Made by a program: the position numbers and the translations under genes. DNA of 52,753 nucleotides from Mastigocoleus testarum BC008. GTDB lineage: Bacteria; Cyanobacteriota; Cyanobacteriia; Cyanobacteriales; Nostocaceae. The notes beneath the pieces were generated by a model that was not told the DNA's origin, searched no databases, and worked only from the letters and a program-made list of their open reading frames with translations. Location: NCBI RefSeq assembly GCF_001456025.1, contig NZ_LMTZ01000126.1, forward strand, positions 25,847 through 78,599, read 5' to 3'. Shown piece after piece: positions 43,429 to 52,752 of this stretch (position 1 is the first letter of the stretch; every line of letters begins with the position of its first letter).

Positions 43429-44628
43429 ATGACTTCGCAATCGGCTTCTGCTCCAAACACACCCTTGCTAGAGTTATACAAAGTTTTCTCATCACCTGTA
43501 AAAATAGCTTCGATTGAACTTTTACAAACTAAGCTTACTCATAGAAAATTTCCCTTACTACGTTTTTTGTCTAAGGGTCGGCAAATTTATTTGATACGTA
43601 CTACTTCTACCGATGGAGCTAGGGGAATTGCTATTGCTAATGAACGTTTTGCATATCTTTACCCAATTTTGCAAAAGTTAGTAATTCCTTATTTTATCGG
43701 TAAGGATGCGAGAGATTTACCATCCCTTATAGATGGGGTTTACTTATTCTCTTCTAATTATAAGTTGTCTGGTTTAGCTTTGTGGTGTTGTGTTGCCTGG
43801 CTAGAACTGAGTTTACTCGATCTTCTCGGAAAAGTATCAAATCGACTTTTAGGAAAACTTTTGGGAGGAGCGATGGCCAAATCTATTCCTGTTTATATCT
43901 CCAGCACTCGTCGTGATACCACACCAGAAGAAGAAGTTGCTTGATTAGAAAAATCTCTCGAAGAAACACGGGCTAAAGCTGTTAAGTTCAAAATTGGTGG
44001 AAGAATGAGTCGGAATGCTGATGCTGCTCCTGGACGAACAGAGGGTCTTGTATCTTTAGCACGCAAGACTTTTGCGTCGGATATAGATATTTATGTAGAT
44101 GCTAATGGATCTTACGATGCAACCGCAGGAATCGAAGTAGGTAAAATGCTTGAATCCTACAATATTTCTTTTTTTGAAGAACCTTGTCCCTTTGACGATT
44201 TCGAGCAAACAAAATGCGTTGCTGATGCTCTTTCTATTCCCATTGCTACAGGGGAATAAGAGACTAGTTTTGCTCGTTTTCAATGGATTTTGAAAAATCG
44301 GGTTGCGGATATTATCCAACCAGACATTATTTACAATGGCGGCATAATACGCACTCTAAGAGTCGCACAAGAAGCTAAGAAAGTGGGAATTCCTGTTGCG
44401 ATTCATAATCCACGTCCTGGAGCCGATATAATTTACACTCTTCACCTGGCATCTTGCTTAAACACCGATTATCTGGAATATACAGCCAATTCACAAGAAC
44501 AATATAACTGGCTAACACCCAAGCTGGAAGCTAAAAATGGTCTAGTAGCAGTTCCTCAAAATTCAGGACTAGGTATCAGCATTGATTCTAATCTCCTACG
44601 TCGAGCGAAAAGGATTAGGAATTGGTAA
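43429..44628 (+). pseudogene. enolase-superfamily (mandelate racemase-like) gene with two in-frame stops
   Basis: One continuous 400-codon frame is interrupted only by TGA at 43942-43944 (codon 172) and TAA at 44257-44259 (codon 277), with no frameshift. Around the stops the sequence is intact: Lys186 and Lys188 (KAVKFKIGG), Asp224 (YVDANGSY), Glu250-Glu251 (FFEEPCPFDD), Glu276 just before the second stop, and His326 (PVAIHNPRPG), the full acid-base and metal set of the mandelate racemase subgroup. The sequence around the stops suggests TGG to TGA and CAA to TAA transitions. Original activity would be racemisation, epimerisation or dehydration of a carboxylate. Either a very recent pseudogene or a readthrough gene; the former is likelier. 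Confidence 0.8.
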
Positions 44629-44727
44629 TGGGTAATGAATGAGTCATTGATAATTGGTTTTTCCCATTACCTCTACTCAAACACCTTATGGGGCGACAAT
44701 CGGAATAAACTGCGATAGTCTAGTAAA

Positions 44728-45078
44728 ATGAATTACGAAATAGCTCGCAAATTACTGATTGCTCAGACGAGCAATCCTGAAGAAAATCCTGATGCCTTAA
44801 TTGCAAGGATGCAGCAAGGTAAACCCCCTATTCCCGGACAGGTGACATCTATTTTACTGGCGCTAAAGGTATTACATGAAGGTTTGAAAGATTCCACAAC
44901 TTTAGATAGAGAGCTCGCTTATAGCTTGTATAAATTAACAGTTAATTCTCAAAAGCTATTTGCTGCGGGGCACAAAGCAGGTATAAATTGGCCTCCACTG
45001 CTTAAGGAAGATTTATTAAGAATCGGCAGTGGTTGCGAAAGTATATTTTCTGGTGTCTGGAAACACATCGAATATTAA
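44728..45078 (+). CDS. conserved-looking hypothetical protein
   Basis: 116 residues, all helical: MNYEIARKLLIAQTSN, DALIARMQQGKPPIPGQV, TSILLALKVLHEGLKD, RELAYSLYKLTVNSQKLF and INWPPLLKEDLLRIGSGCES. No cofactor motif, membrane segment or signal peptide. I recall similar proteins in cyanobacteria without a proven role. Good codon use and an ordinary ATG support a real gene. It ends 13 bp from the convergent secreted-protein gene. Confidence 0.7.
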   Translation: MNYEIARKLLIAQTSNPEENPDALIARMQQGKPPIPGQVTSILLALKVLHEGLKDSTTLDRELAYSLYKLTVNSQKLFAAGHKAGINWPPLLKEDLLRIGSGCESIFSGVWKHIEY

Positions 45079-45090
45079 CGACTGCGAATA

Positions 45091-45681
45091 TTAACGACTT
45101 TGTAATTCAGTTTTGAGTTTTTCTAAATCGCTTCTTAGAAGAACTGTGATTTTTCCAAAGTAAGCTTTGCCATTTTTGGGTTGAGCAACTTCTACCCAAT
45201 AAGCAAAGCGATCGCCAATCCTGAGTTCTCCTTTTAAAGCTTCCCGAATTGGAGTTTTGGCAAAGCGAGCTGAGTTAATTACGCTCTGGTTGGGATATTC
45301 ATAAACTTTATCAGAGCGATTGTAGTCTTGATAGATATCCAAGCCGTAAATCACTCGCAAAGATTCTTTTAGACGTTGGAATGACATACCATTGATGGCG
45401 TCATACATAGTAATTCGTTCGCTACGAATTCTACTTCGATTGGTAGGTACTCCAACTTTACCGGGAGCTAATACAGAAGAAAGGAAACTAAATCTTTGGG
45501 CTGCTGTGTCACTTTTTTTTACAAATAATCGTTCTCCACTCCTTGGTTGCAGAGTAGGATGTGCTTTAATCCAGGTACTAACTTTTTCTACCGCTTCCCC
45601 CGGTAAAGCATGAGCTTGGGAATTAAATACCAATAAGGATAAAGAAAAACTAAAAAAACTGAGTAGGGATTTATTTCGCAT
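45091..45681 (-). CDS. secreted protein of unknown function
   Basis: 196 residues from the ATG at 45681; another ATG four codons upstream only lengthens the basic N-region. The signal peptide (SLLSFFSFSLSLLVFNSQ) is probably cleaved after AHA near residue 25. The mature part has AVEKVSTWIKAHPTLQP, MYDAINGMSFQRLKESLRVIYG and the strand pair DRFAYWVEVAQPKNGKAYFGKITVLL. No catalytic motif. Looks like a cyanobacterial periplasmic protein. Convergent with the preceding gene. Confidence 0.7.
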   Translation of the reverse strand: MRNKSLLSFFSFSLSLLVFNSQAHALPGEAVEKVSTWIKAHPTLQPRSGERLFVKKSDTAAQRFSFLSSVLAPGKVGVPTNRSRIRSERITMYDAINGMSFQRLKESLRVIYGLDIYQDYNRSDKVYEYPNQSVINSARFAKTPIREALKGELRIGDRFAYWVEVAQPKNGKAYFGKITVLLRSDLEKLKTELQSR

Positions 45682-45953
45682 TTGCTTTTCCAAACTAATG
45701 ATGTATTAACCCTTTGGTTACCTAATACCAAATTGCCAAATTACAGGAGTACGATAGTAGTTTTCCCTAATTAAGAGGATTTATTTACTTTTAAATGAGG
45801 GAACAGCGAAATTTACAGGTTTAAAACTAGCAACAGCTAATGAACAGGTCGCCAGAAAAAAGACATCTTGTCTTAAATCAAGTTATTGGGCAGATAAACA
45901 GAAACGTGAGAAAATTAGAACACAAAATTAAATTTTTTAGCAAACATATTTAG

Positions 45954-46538
45954 ATGTGGATGCATGAACCATTTTATGCATTTGTCGAGAGATTGTTACC
46001 TGAATTCAAAATCGACACTAAACTTGTTGGAAGTCTCGTAAAATCTGTAAAGGTGCGTAAGGGAGAATTCTTATTTCGCGAGGGCGATATTTGTAGTTTT
46101 GTCGCTTTTACTCTCCAAGGATGTCTCAGAACTTTTGTCCTAAAAAACGGTAAAGAATACACTCTTTTCTTTCATACAGAACATCAAACCTTGGGGGATT
46201 ACGAGAGCTTTCAAAAGCATAAACCTGCCTGCTTCTCCTGTCAGGCAATTGAGAATTCTGAGGTTTTAATATTTGATCGTCAAGCAATGACTTGTTTCGA
46301 GGAAGCTCCTGAAGGTCAAAAATTGCTAAGAGCGGTAGCTGAAGACCTTGCATTTATGCTGAGAGATAAGTTACTTTCTCTTTTACTCGATACTCCTGAA
46401 GAACGCTATCTTCAGCTGTTGGAAAATGAACCTCAACTATTACAACGTATTCCCCAGTACTATCTCGCCTCATATTTAGGTATTGAACCAGAATCTCTCA
46501 GTCGTTTAAAGCGCAGAGTTTATCAGCAGAGAAGTTAA
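45954..46538 (+). CDS. Crp/Fnr-type cyclic-nucleotide-binding-domain regulator
   Basis: 194 residues. The cupin-like cNMP-binding fold is at about 15-120: VRKGEFLFREGDICSFVAFTLQGCLRTFV, TLFFHTEHQTLGDYESF and SEVLIFDRQAM. The usual phosphate-binding cassette (G-E-x-A-L-x-x-R-A) is absent, so cAMP binding is unlikely. After a dimer helix, DTPEERYLQLLENEPQLLQRIPQYYLASYLGIEPESLSRLKRR gives a short helix-turn-helix. It starts 149 bp before the Rieske oxygenase gene on the same strand, so regulation of that gene is a reasonable guess. Confidence 0.82.
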   Translation: MWMHEPFYAFVERLLPEFKIDTKLVGSLVKSVKVRKGEFLFREGDICSFVAFTLQGCLRTFVLKNGKEYTLFFHTEHQTLGDYESFQKHKPACFSCQAIENSEVLIFDRQAMTCFEEAPEGQKLLRAVAEDLAFMLRDKLLSLLLDTPEERYLQLLENEPQLLQRIPQYYLASYLGIEPESLSRLKRRVYQQRS

Positions 46539-46686
46539 AGTAGTTAGTCGTGTAAAGATTTGAAGTAAAAATAATATTTTTAAAGATTCTCTCAGGTGCA
46601 AAAGAAATTCTTAACTCAAGTCAATGCAAGTGACAAGATTTACATCATAGATTGGTAGTTAATTAGCAATAAAACTATTTAAAATA

Positions 46687-47655
46687 ATGAATGCGATTCT
46701 TCCCGGAGCTCCTTGGCTAGTTGCTCATCGTTCTATGCTGGGGATAAATAAACCTTACAAAATTACGCTCAATAATTGTGACTATGTTATTTGGCAAAAT
46801 AGCCAAGGAAAAATTTTTGCCCTAGAAAATGTATGTCCTCATATGCAAGCTCCTCTTTCTAATGGCTGGATTTGTCAAACTCACAGTTCTATTACTTGTC
46901 CTTTTCACGCGCTGGAATTCAATGGGGAAGGAAAACTTGTCAAGGATGGAGAACCAAAGGGAGAAGCTATTGCAAATGCTTTGGATTTGATTGTCCAAGA
47001 CGATCTGATTTGGACTTATGGGATTTTTGAACCGCGTTTACCCATCCCCAATCTAATTTCTGAAAGGACAAAAGGTTTTAATTTTGTAGATATTACAGGT
47101 AGTAAGAGTATTCAAGCTAGTTTTTTCAATTCTATTAGAATCAACTATGACTTCAATCATCAAAATGGCGTTCACCATGACATCTTCAGAATTCGAGACA
47201 ATCCAGTTCAAAGTTTTGATTCGGATGGTTATTATGCAAAAGTTATCCAAACTTTCCTGCGAGAAAACAACACATTGAATGAAATTCTCCAGAACCCGTC
47301 TTTATTAAATCTTCCCAAACAAATAGTAAATGAACTGGAGTACAGTTTTCCTTGTATTACCCTGTTCAAAGCTAAAATTTCTCTGGGTGAGATACTACAA
47401 TTTTTCATTCTTTATCCAGAAACTGAAAATAAGACACGGACGTTCGTTATTTTGTACGGGAATTGGTGCAACCCTATGATGAAGATACCTGGCTTAAGAT
47501 TTTTAATTGAGCGATCGCTTCTAAAAGCAACCGCTAAGGTTGTAGAACAAGACTACACAACAGTAGAAAGTTTATATCCCCAACAAGAGCCAAAGATTAG
47601 ATTACCTAGGGAAGAAATTATGTTTTACGTCCAGAAACTTTACCATGAGTGGTGA
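46687..47655 (+). CDS. Rieske [2Fe-2S] non-haem iron oxygenase
   Basis: 322 residues. The Rieske cluster motif is C50-P-H52 (NVCPHMQAPL) and C71-P-F-H74 (ITCPFHALEF). The C-terminal catalytic domain has NYDFNHQNGVHHDIF, where His158 and His163 or His164, plus a later Asp or Glu, would bind the mononuclear iron. The length fits short Rieske oxygenases of the ring-hydroxylating and related groups, which need a reductase partner; none is adjacent. Substrate unknown. A Crp/Fnr-like regulator directly upstream may control it. Confidence 0.88.
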   Translation: MNAILPGAPWLVAHRSMLGINKPYKITLNNCDYVIWQNSQGKIFALENVCPHMQAPLSNGWICQTHSSITCPFHALEFNGEGKLVKDGEPKGEAIANALDLIVQDDLIWTYGIFEPRLPIPNLISERTKGFNFVDITGSKSIQASFFNSIRINYDFNHQNGVHHDIFRIRDNPVQSFDSDGYYAKVIQTFLRENNTLNEILQNPSLLNLPKQIVNELEYSFPCITLFKAKISLGEILQFFILYPETENKTRTFVILYGNWCNPMMKIPGLRFLIERSLLKATAKVVEQDYTTVESLYPQQEPKIRLPREEIMFYVQKLYHEW

Positions 47656-47901
47656 TATGATTTTCGCTAAAGTTTCCCTTTTCATTGTGTACGCAACTAT
47701 TTCCCATGCTCTGCAAAATTGATTGACAATTGGTTGACAATGGAAATTGTTTAGCTGTATATTCTAGCCTCGCTCTATAAATATAAACTTAGTTCAAAGC
47801 CTAAGTTCCCCACATCCCTTACTCTTCTGTCAAGATAAGTGTATGCTAAAGCATCATGTAATTAAAGGTACTTTTGAACGCTCAAAATGAGGAAGTAAAA
47901 A

Positions 47902-48165
47902 ATGGCATTAGAACCTTGTAATGTTTGTGGGACTTTAAACAGTGATGAAGAGGAAATTTGCCTTAGTTGTGGTTATCCTACCAAAGGGCGCAAACGACCT
48001 GCTATCTTTCAATGGGCTGCGATCGCTCTTGTTTTGGCGTTTGCTTTGCCTATGCTTATGACCCTGGTAAATTTTATTCAACCACAACAACCAACACAAC
48101 CAGAATCTAACACAACTAAATCTTCGAGATTAATGGATCGTGAGCTACAAAACATTGAGGAGTGA
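47902..48165 (+). CDS. small zinc-ribbon membrane protein
   Basis: 87 residues. A zinc ribbon is formed by C6-x-x-C9 (EPCNVCGT) and C20-x-x-C23 (ICLSCGYP). After a basic KGRKRP stretch, one hydrophobic helix (about 36-58, WAAIALVLAFALPMLMTLVNF) follows, then a Gln/Pro-rich and acidic tail. AGGAAG before the ATG is a fair ribosome-binding site. Zinc ribbon facing the cytoplasm is inferred from the positive-inside rule. Similar layout to the protein at 4648. Function unknown. Confidence 0.75.
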   Translation: MALEPCNVCGTLNSDEEEICLSCGYPTKGRKRPAIFQWAAIALVLAFALPMLMTLVNFIQPQQPTQPESNTTKSSRLMDRELQNIEE

Positions 48166-48809
48166 GTCCACGCTATAACAAATGATGGAGCTGGGACTCA
48201 TCTATGGAATTGCAAGTTATCCGTGAATAACAGCTTATTGGATTAGGTTTGGAGGAACATATTATTGACTTCGAGTGAAGAGATATGACAGCAGTATTAA
48301 AAGCTGCAGAGGTTGATTTTCTTGAAGGTAAGCATTGTGAAGAATTCGAGCAAAATCCAACTTTTTATTATTGTAAAAAAAAATAGAAAAATTAGTTAGA
48401 TATTTAGAATTTTGTCACAGTTGGGACAATTTCAAACTTATTTCTGTTAGATATTTGTAAGTGGAGCCAAAATATAGAAATGGAAAAGTAATGCTCTTTT
48501 ATAGAAAAGACGTTATTTTTGATAGCAAAATATGATTTAACAAAGATTGAAAAAGTTTACAAAAAATAATCATTTAGCTGTTTTTAAATCAAAAGTTTGG
48601 GTCGTCAGACAGTGGATAAAATGAAGATAAGATTATTTATAATATATTTTCAATTTTATTAAGATTATTTTAATTTACCATTTAATTTTTCTCAGATAAT
48701 TCTTATGAAAAACTCAGTTAGCAATCAGTGGTTACTCAGGGTAAGTATCGATATTATCGTTAGGATAAAGAGTAAGTACAAAAACTTACTATTGTCAGTT
48801 ACACTATTT

Positions 48810-49180
48810 TTGACACTCTGCCGTCCTATAAGGACGGAGATTCTTAGTTCAACGAGTTCACTTAAACTAAATTCCTTACGGTATCTAGCTCAGAGATGCT
48901 TCTCTCCTTAAGCGTTTAACCCATAGAGCGAGTTGGTTCGGACATGCCCTGCCCTACCTTGAGAAGACTAACAAAATTTGGTTTCTCTGTACTTGATGCT
49001 TAAAGATTTTACCTGTGCAAGCTTTTTTCTGCACAAAACCCTATATATGAAGGTTTTCAAGGTTCGCTACCTCTCGGCACTGGGTGTTTTAAGAGGTTGA
49101 TTACCCTAACCTCTGCCGTGAATTATATCAGAAAGTCGCCTTATAAAAGCGGGGCTTTAGACCCAAATTTTTCGGTAAAA
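48810..49180 (-). mobile_element. IS200/IS605-like remnant without a transposase frame
   Basis: On the minus strand the unit ends in GAATCTCCGTCC, a hairpin CCGTCCT-TAT-AGGACGG (48821-48837) and GTGTCAA, which I recognise as the usual right-end form of cyanobacterial TnpB elements. Inside are a nested structure, CGGCA (49076-49080) with TGCCG (49114-49118) enclosing AGAGGTT/AACCTCT (49092-49114), and a hairpin GTGCA...TGCAC near 49016-49034. There is no open tnpB or tnpA frame. It is therefore a deleted element or a MITE that retains the part encoding guide-type RNA. Element family is inferred from memory. Confidence 0.45.
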
Positions 49181-49279
49181 TTAACAGATGTTTTCACAGG
49201 TGCATAAGTTATTTGTACCAACCCCTAAGTAATTAATATCCCGAGCAATAATCATAATCAATTGTGGAGTTATTAAGTC

Positions 49280-49390
49280 ATGAATTTTCTCAAAACCTGG
49301 ATTCAGTTTGTATTTATTTACTTAGCGATCTTCTTGTGTATTGATACACCGACAGCAAATAAGTTTGTTGAATATGTAGTTACCTATTAA
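49280..49390 (+). CDS. possible 36-residue membrane peptide
   Basis: ATG at 49280 to TAA at 49388-49390. The peptide has one hydrophobic helix (TWIQFVFIYLAIFLCI) and a polar tail TPTANKFVEYVVTY. GGAG lies 11 nt before the ATG. Nothing else supports it, and chance is possible; single-helix peptides of this size are common in cyanobacterial photosystems, but I recognise none here. Confidence 0.3.
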   Translation: MNFLKTWIQFVFIYLAIFLCIDTPTANKFVEYVVTY

Positions 49391-49567
49391 GTCTTTACAG
49401 ATAAAATATATTCCTTACAAGGTAATTACAATTACGCATTATCAAATCTAAGAATAAATACAGGTCATCGATATTTGGGACACTTAATTAAATTAAGAAA
49501 ATCTTCAGTTTTTAAGGACATTATCATAAAATATTTGATTGAGTTTCCCTTATTATTTCGCTGTTAT

Positions 49568-49660
49568 ATTCCACAATATATATATTTTAGAATAAAATTC
49601 TTAACATAATGTTTACTGATGCTTAAAACTATGCAATAAAAATATTAATCTACCCTAAAT
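49568..49660 (+). repeat. direct repeat upstream of the exoprotein gene (copy 1)
   Basis: About 93 bp beginning ATTCCACAA and ending CCTAAAT, roughly 80% identical to 52658-52752 by eye. It lies 20 bp before the ATG of the exoprotein gene and probably includes its promoter and leader. Confidence 0.85.
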
Positions 49661-49680
49661 GTGCTAGCTAACTCTGAAAA

Positions 49681-52620
49681 ATGTTGAGACAACCTTTGGT
49701 TGTGGTGAATTATTCTATCTTTCACAAAGTGATTCGTTTATCAACTATCGTTTCACTCCAGTTTTTTCTGGGTTTTTTAAGTATATTTTGGCAAAGTTCG
49801 GCAAATGCTCAAATTACCCCAGATGCAAGTTTAGGAACTGAAGCTTCAAGAGTTACTCCCAATGTTGAAATTAAAGGTTCACCTGCAGAAAGAATTGATG
49901 GTGGTGCAACTAGGGGAATAAACCTATTTCATAGTTTTTCCGAATTTAATGTTGGAGAATCCCAAAGAGTTTATTTTAATAATCCTGCAGGTATTGAGAA
50001 TATTTTAACCAGAGTCACAGGGGGAAAAGTATCTAATATTTTGGGAACCTTGGGTGTAGATGGTAGAGCTAACTTATTTTTTATTAATCCTGGTGGAATC
50101 GTATTTGGTCAAAATTCCAGTTTGGATCTAGGAGGTTCTTTTGTTGGGAGTACTGCAAATAGTTTTGTCTTTGATGATGAGTTTAAATTTAGTGCAACCA
50201 ATCCACAAACTCCACCTTTATTAAAGATAAATGTTCCCACAGGGTTACAGTTTGCAGGTAATCCAGGAAGAATTGAGAGTAAGTCAACTGCACCTGCTGG
50301 AGTGAATTTATTGGGAAGACCTGTTTTTGGTTTACGAGTACCTGATGGTAAGAGTTTGCTACTGGTGGGTGGAGATATCATTATTGATGGAGGAGGATTG
50401 CATGCTCTGGGTGGTCAAGTGCAATTAGCTGGAATTGCAGATAATGGGTTCGCAAGACTAAATGTTAATAGTAAAATTCCGAATTTAAATATTCCTGGTA
50501 ATACCCCAAGAACTGATGTTGTTATTCAAAACCGGGGTAGGGTAAATGTAGTTGCGAATAATCAAGGTAGTATTAGTGTTCATGCCAGAAATATAGAAAT
50601 AACAGGAGGCTATCTGTTTGCTGGAATTGCTTCAGGGTTAGGGAGTAATGAAAGTCAGGCTGGAGATATTACTTTAAATGCTCAGCAATCTACTGTAGTC
50701 AAAGGGTTTAGTATTCAAGGAAGAAAAATAACAAGTAGGATTGAAAGCCTAGTAAATACTGGAGCAATAGGTGAAGGTGGTGATATAAAAATTACTACTG
50801 ATTCTTTTTATGTCAAAGATTTTTCTGCTGTTAGAAACTCAACAAAGGGTCAAGGTAACACGGGGCGTATTTTGGTGCAAGCTCAAGGTAAAGTTTCTCT
50901 TAGCGAAGGAAGCACTATCTTTAATCGCGTATTACCAAATAGTATAGGTAATACTGGTGGAGTAATAATTAAAGCTAACTCATTCTCTTTGTTAGAGGGC
51001 GCAGAAATACAAACAGGAAATGAAGGTGGAGTCGGAAACGCCGGAAATGTGAAGATTGATGTGCGTGGTCATATTTTATTCGATGGACTTTATAGCGATG
51101 GATTTGCTAGTGGTATATTTACTGGCATAGACCCACAGGGAATTGGAAATTCTGGAGACATCAACATTAAGGCTAATTCTTTTACTTTAAGCGATGGTGC
51201 TCGTCTACAAACAAAAACTGAAGGACAGGGAAACGCCGGTAATGTGAAGATAAATGTGCGCGATCGCATTGTCTTCGATGGAGGTAGGACAAATCCCAAT
51301 TTAGATTTTCAACACTTAACTGGAATTTTTACCACCCTGGAAACTGATAGTTTCCGCCAAGGGGGAAATGTTGAAATCGACACAGGTTCCGTAACCATTA
51401 AAAATGGGGCTGAGATTACTGCTAATACTTTTAAATTTGGTAATTCAGGAAATATTACTATAAGAGCAAGAGAAAGTGTAATCTTAGATGGTTTTAATAG
51501 TCATGGCGGTACAAGTGGTGTTTTTGCTGCAATTGGTAATCCTAAATTTCCCAGTGTAGGACAGGGGGGAAGTATTAATATCTTTGCACAGTCCCTTTCT
51601 CTGACTAATAGTGCTGCAGTTACTAGTAGTACCAGCATTGGGAGTAAAGGTAATGCAGGAAAGGTTGCAATTGTTACAAGCAAAGGAGTGATAGTTAAAG
51701 ATAATGCAAACATTATCGTAGATAATCAAGGGTCAGGTATTGGTGGGGATGTTGAATTGAAAACAGACTTTCTAACTCTTGATAATGGAAAAATAACTGC
51801 TAAAACCCGCGCTAGTAAAGGTGGCAATATTACACTTAAACTTAAAGACTTATTATTACTACGTAATAGTAGTCAAATATCAAGTACCGCAGGAAATCAA
51901 CAGTTTGGTGGTGACGGTGGTAATATAAATATTGATACTCCCTTTATAGTTGCATCTCCCCAAGGAAATAATGATATTACTGCTAATGCTTTCAGTGGTA
52001 GAGGTGGAAATATTAATATAGCGACTCAAGGGATTTTCGGTTTATCTCCACGGAGCAGAGAAGAGTTACAAAGTTTATTAAACACGAATAATCCTGCAGA
52101 TTTAGAACCTGAGAACTTACCTAGCAGTGACATTACCGCTATTTCTCAACAAAACCCCTCCTTAAGCGGTCAGATATCTATCAATAATCTTGTTGAACCC
52201 TCACGGGGAACAGAAGAGTTACCCACAGATGTGGTTGATGCAGCAAGTTTAATTAGTCGAAATATTTGTATTGCTTCAGGTCAAAGAAGTCAGTTTTTTA
52301 TTACTGGAAAGGGTGGTTTACCTCCTTCTCCTTATAATGTTTTCGATCCCAATTCGACTTGGGAAGATTGGAGCGTTACGAAAGAAAGAGAAATATCTAA
52401 ACCAAAACCTAAAACTAAACCAACGCAAACAAAAAATCAGTTATCGAAGCCAATTGAACAGAACAAAAATGAACAACCTAATCCAATAGTACAAGCTCAA
52501 GATTGGGTATTGGATAGTAATGGTAATGTAGTTCTAACTTCCAAGCCAGTTAAGGTTACTCAACAAAGTACTTGGTTACATCAAGAAGATTGTCTCCGTT
52601 TAGGAAAGAAGAAATCATAA
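49681..52620 (+). CDS. TpsA-like exoprotein, filamentous haemagglutinin N-terminal domain
   Basis: 979 residues. An extended signal peptide (about 1-43, ending SANA-QI) precedes the TPS secretion domain (about 45-190): ITPDASLGTEASRVTP, GINLFHSFSEFNVGESQRVYF, GRANLFFINPGGIVFG (the N-P-x-G-I motif) and LDLGGSFVGSTANS. The rest is a long beta-helix of short repeats such as AGNVKINVRDRIVFDG and GNSGNITIRARES, then a Lys/Pro/Gln-rich segment and a C-terminal WVLDSNGNVVLTSKP with a Cys (HQEDCLRLG). Exported by a TpsB outer-membrane partner, not present here; probable role in adhesion or surface matrix. Repeats flanking the gene suggest a tandem paralogue downstream. Confidence 0.9.
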   Translation: MLRQPLVVVNYSIFHKVIRLSTIVSLQFFLGFLSIFWQSSANAQITPDASLGTEASRVTPNVEIKGSPAERIDGGATRGINLFHSFSEFNVGESQRVYFNNPAGIENILTRVTGGKVSNILGTLGVDGRANLFFINPGGIVFGQNSSLDLGGSFVGSTANSFVFDDEFKFSATNPQTPPLLKINVPTGLQFAGNPGRIESKSTAPAGVNLLGRPVFGLRVPDGKSLLLVGGDIIIDGGGLHALGGQVQLAGIADNGFARLNVNSKIPNLNIPGNTPRTDVVIQNRGRVNVVANNQGSISVHARNIEITGGYLFAGIASGLGSNESQAGDITLNAQQSTVVKGFSIQGRKITSRIESLVNTGAIGEGGDIKITTDSFYVKDFSAVRNSTKGQGNTGRILVQAQGKVSLSEGSTIFNRVLPNSIGNTGGVIIKANSFSLLEGAEIQTGNEGGVGNAGNVKIDVRGHILFDGLYSDGFASGIFTGIDPQGIGNSGDINIKANSFTLSDGARLQTKTEGQGNAGNVKINVRDRIVFDGGRTNPNLDFQHLTGIFTTLETDSFRQGGNVEIDTGSVTIKNGAEITANTFKFGNSGNITIRARESVILDGFNSHGGTSGVFAAIGNPKFPSVGQGGSINIFAQSLSLTNSAAVTSSTSIGSKGNAGKVAIVTSKGVIVKDNANIIVDNQGSGIGGDVELKTDFLTLDNGKITAKTRASKGGNITLKLKDLLLLRNSSQISSTAGNQQFGGDGGNINIDTPFIVASPQGNNDITANAFSGRGGNINIATQGIFGLSPRSREELQSLLNTNNPADLEPENLPSSDITAISQQNPSLSGQISINNLVEPSRGTEELPTDVVDAASLISRNICIASGQRSQFFITGKGGLPPSPYNVFDPNSTWEDWSVTKEREISKPKPKTKPTQTKNQLSKPIEQNKNEQPNPIVQAQDWVLDSNGNVVLTSKPVKVTQQSTWLHQEDCLRLGKKKS

Positions 52621-52657
52621 AATATGCGATCGTTTGTCCTTGCGGTTTTCCTATAAG

Positions 52658-52752
52658 ATTCCACAACATATATTTTGTAGAATAAAATTCCTAACAGAAT
52701 GTTTACTGACGGTTAAAACTATAGTAATAAAAATCTTAGTCCTGTCCTAAAT
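52658..52752 (+). repeat. direct repeat (copy 2) at the window end
   Basis: Matches the upstream leader of the exoprotein gene at 49568-49660 over about 95 bp (shared ATAAAATTC and AATGTTTACTGA). If the spacing is kept, another exoprotein start would lie about 20 bp beyond the end of this window. Confidence 0.85.

Larger units (their letters stand above)
48166..49680. other. long intergenic region
   Basis: About 1.5 kb. It holds a 33-codon frame at 48285-48386 (MTAVLKAAEVDFLEGKH) that may be a gene remnant, an IS200/IS605-like structured remnant (48810-49180), a possible small peptide gene (49280-49390), and the upstream copy of a direct repeat that flanks the exoprotein gene (49568-49660). 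Otherwise AT-rich. Confidence 0.6.

Noticed and set aside
48705..48911. 68-codon plus-strand frame
   Set aside because: It crosses the end hairpin of the IS-like remnant and has no protein character beyond that.
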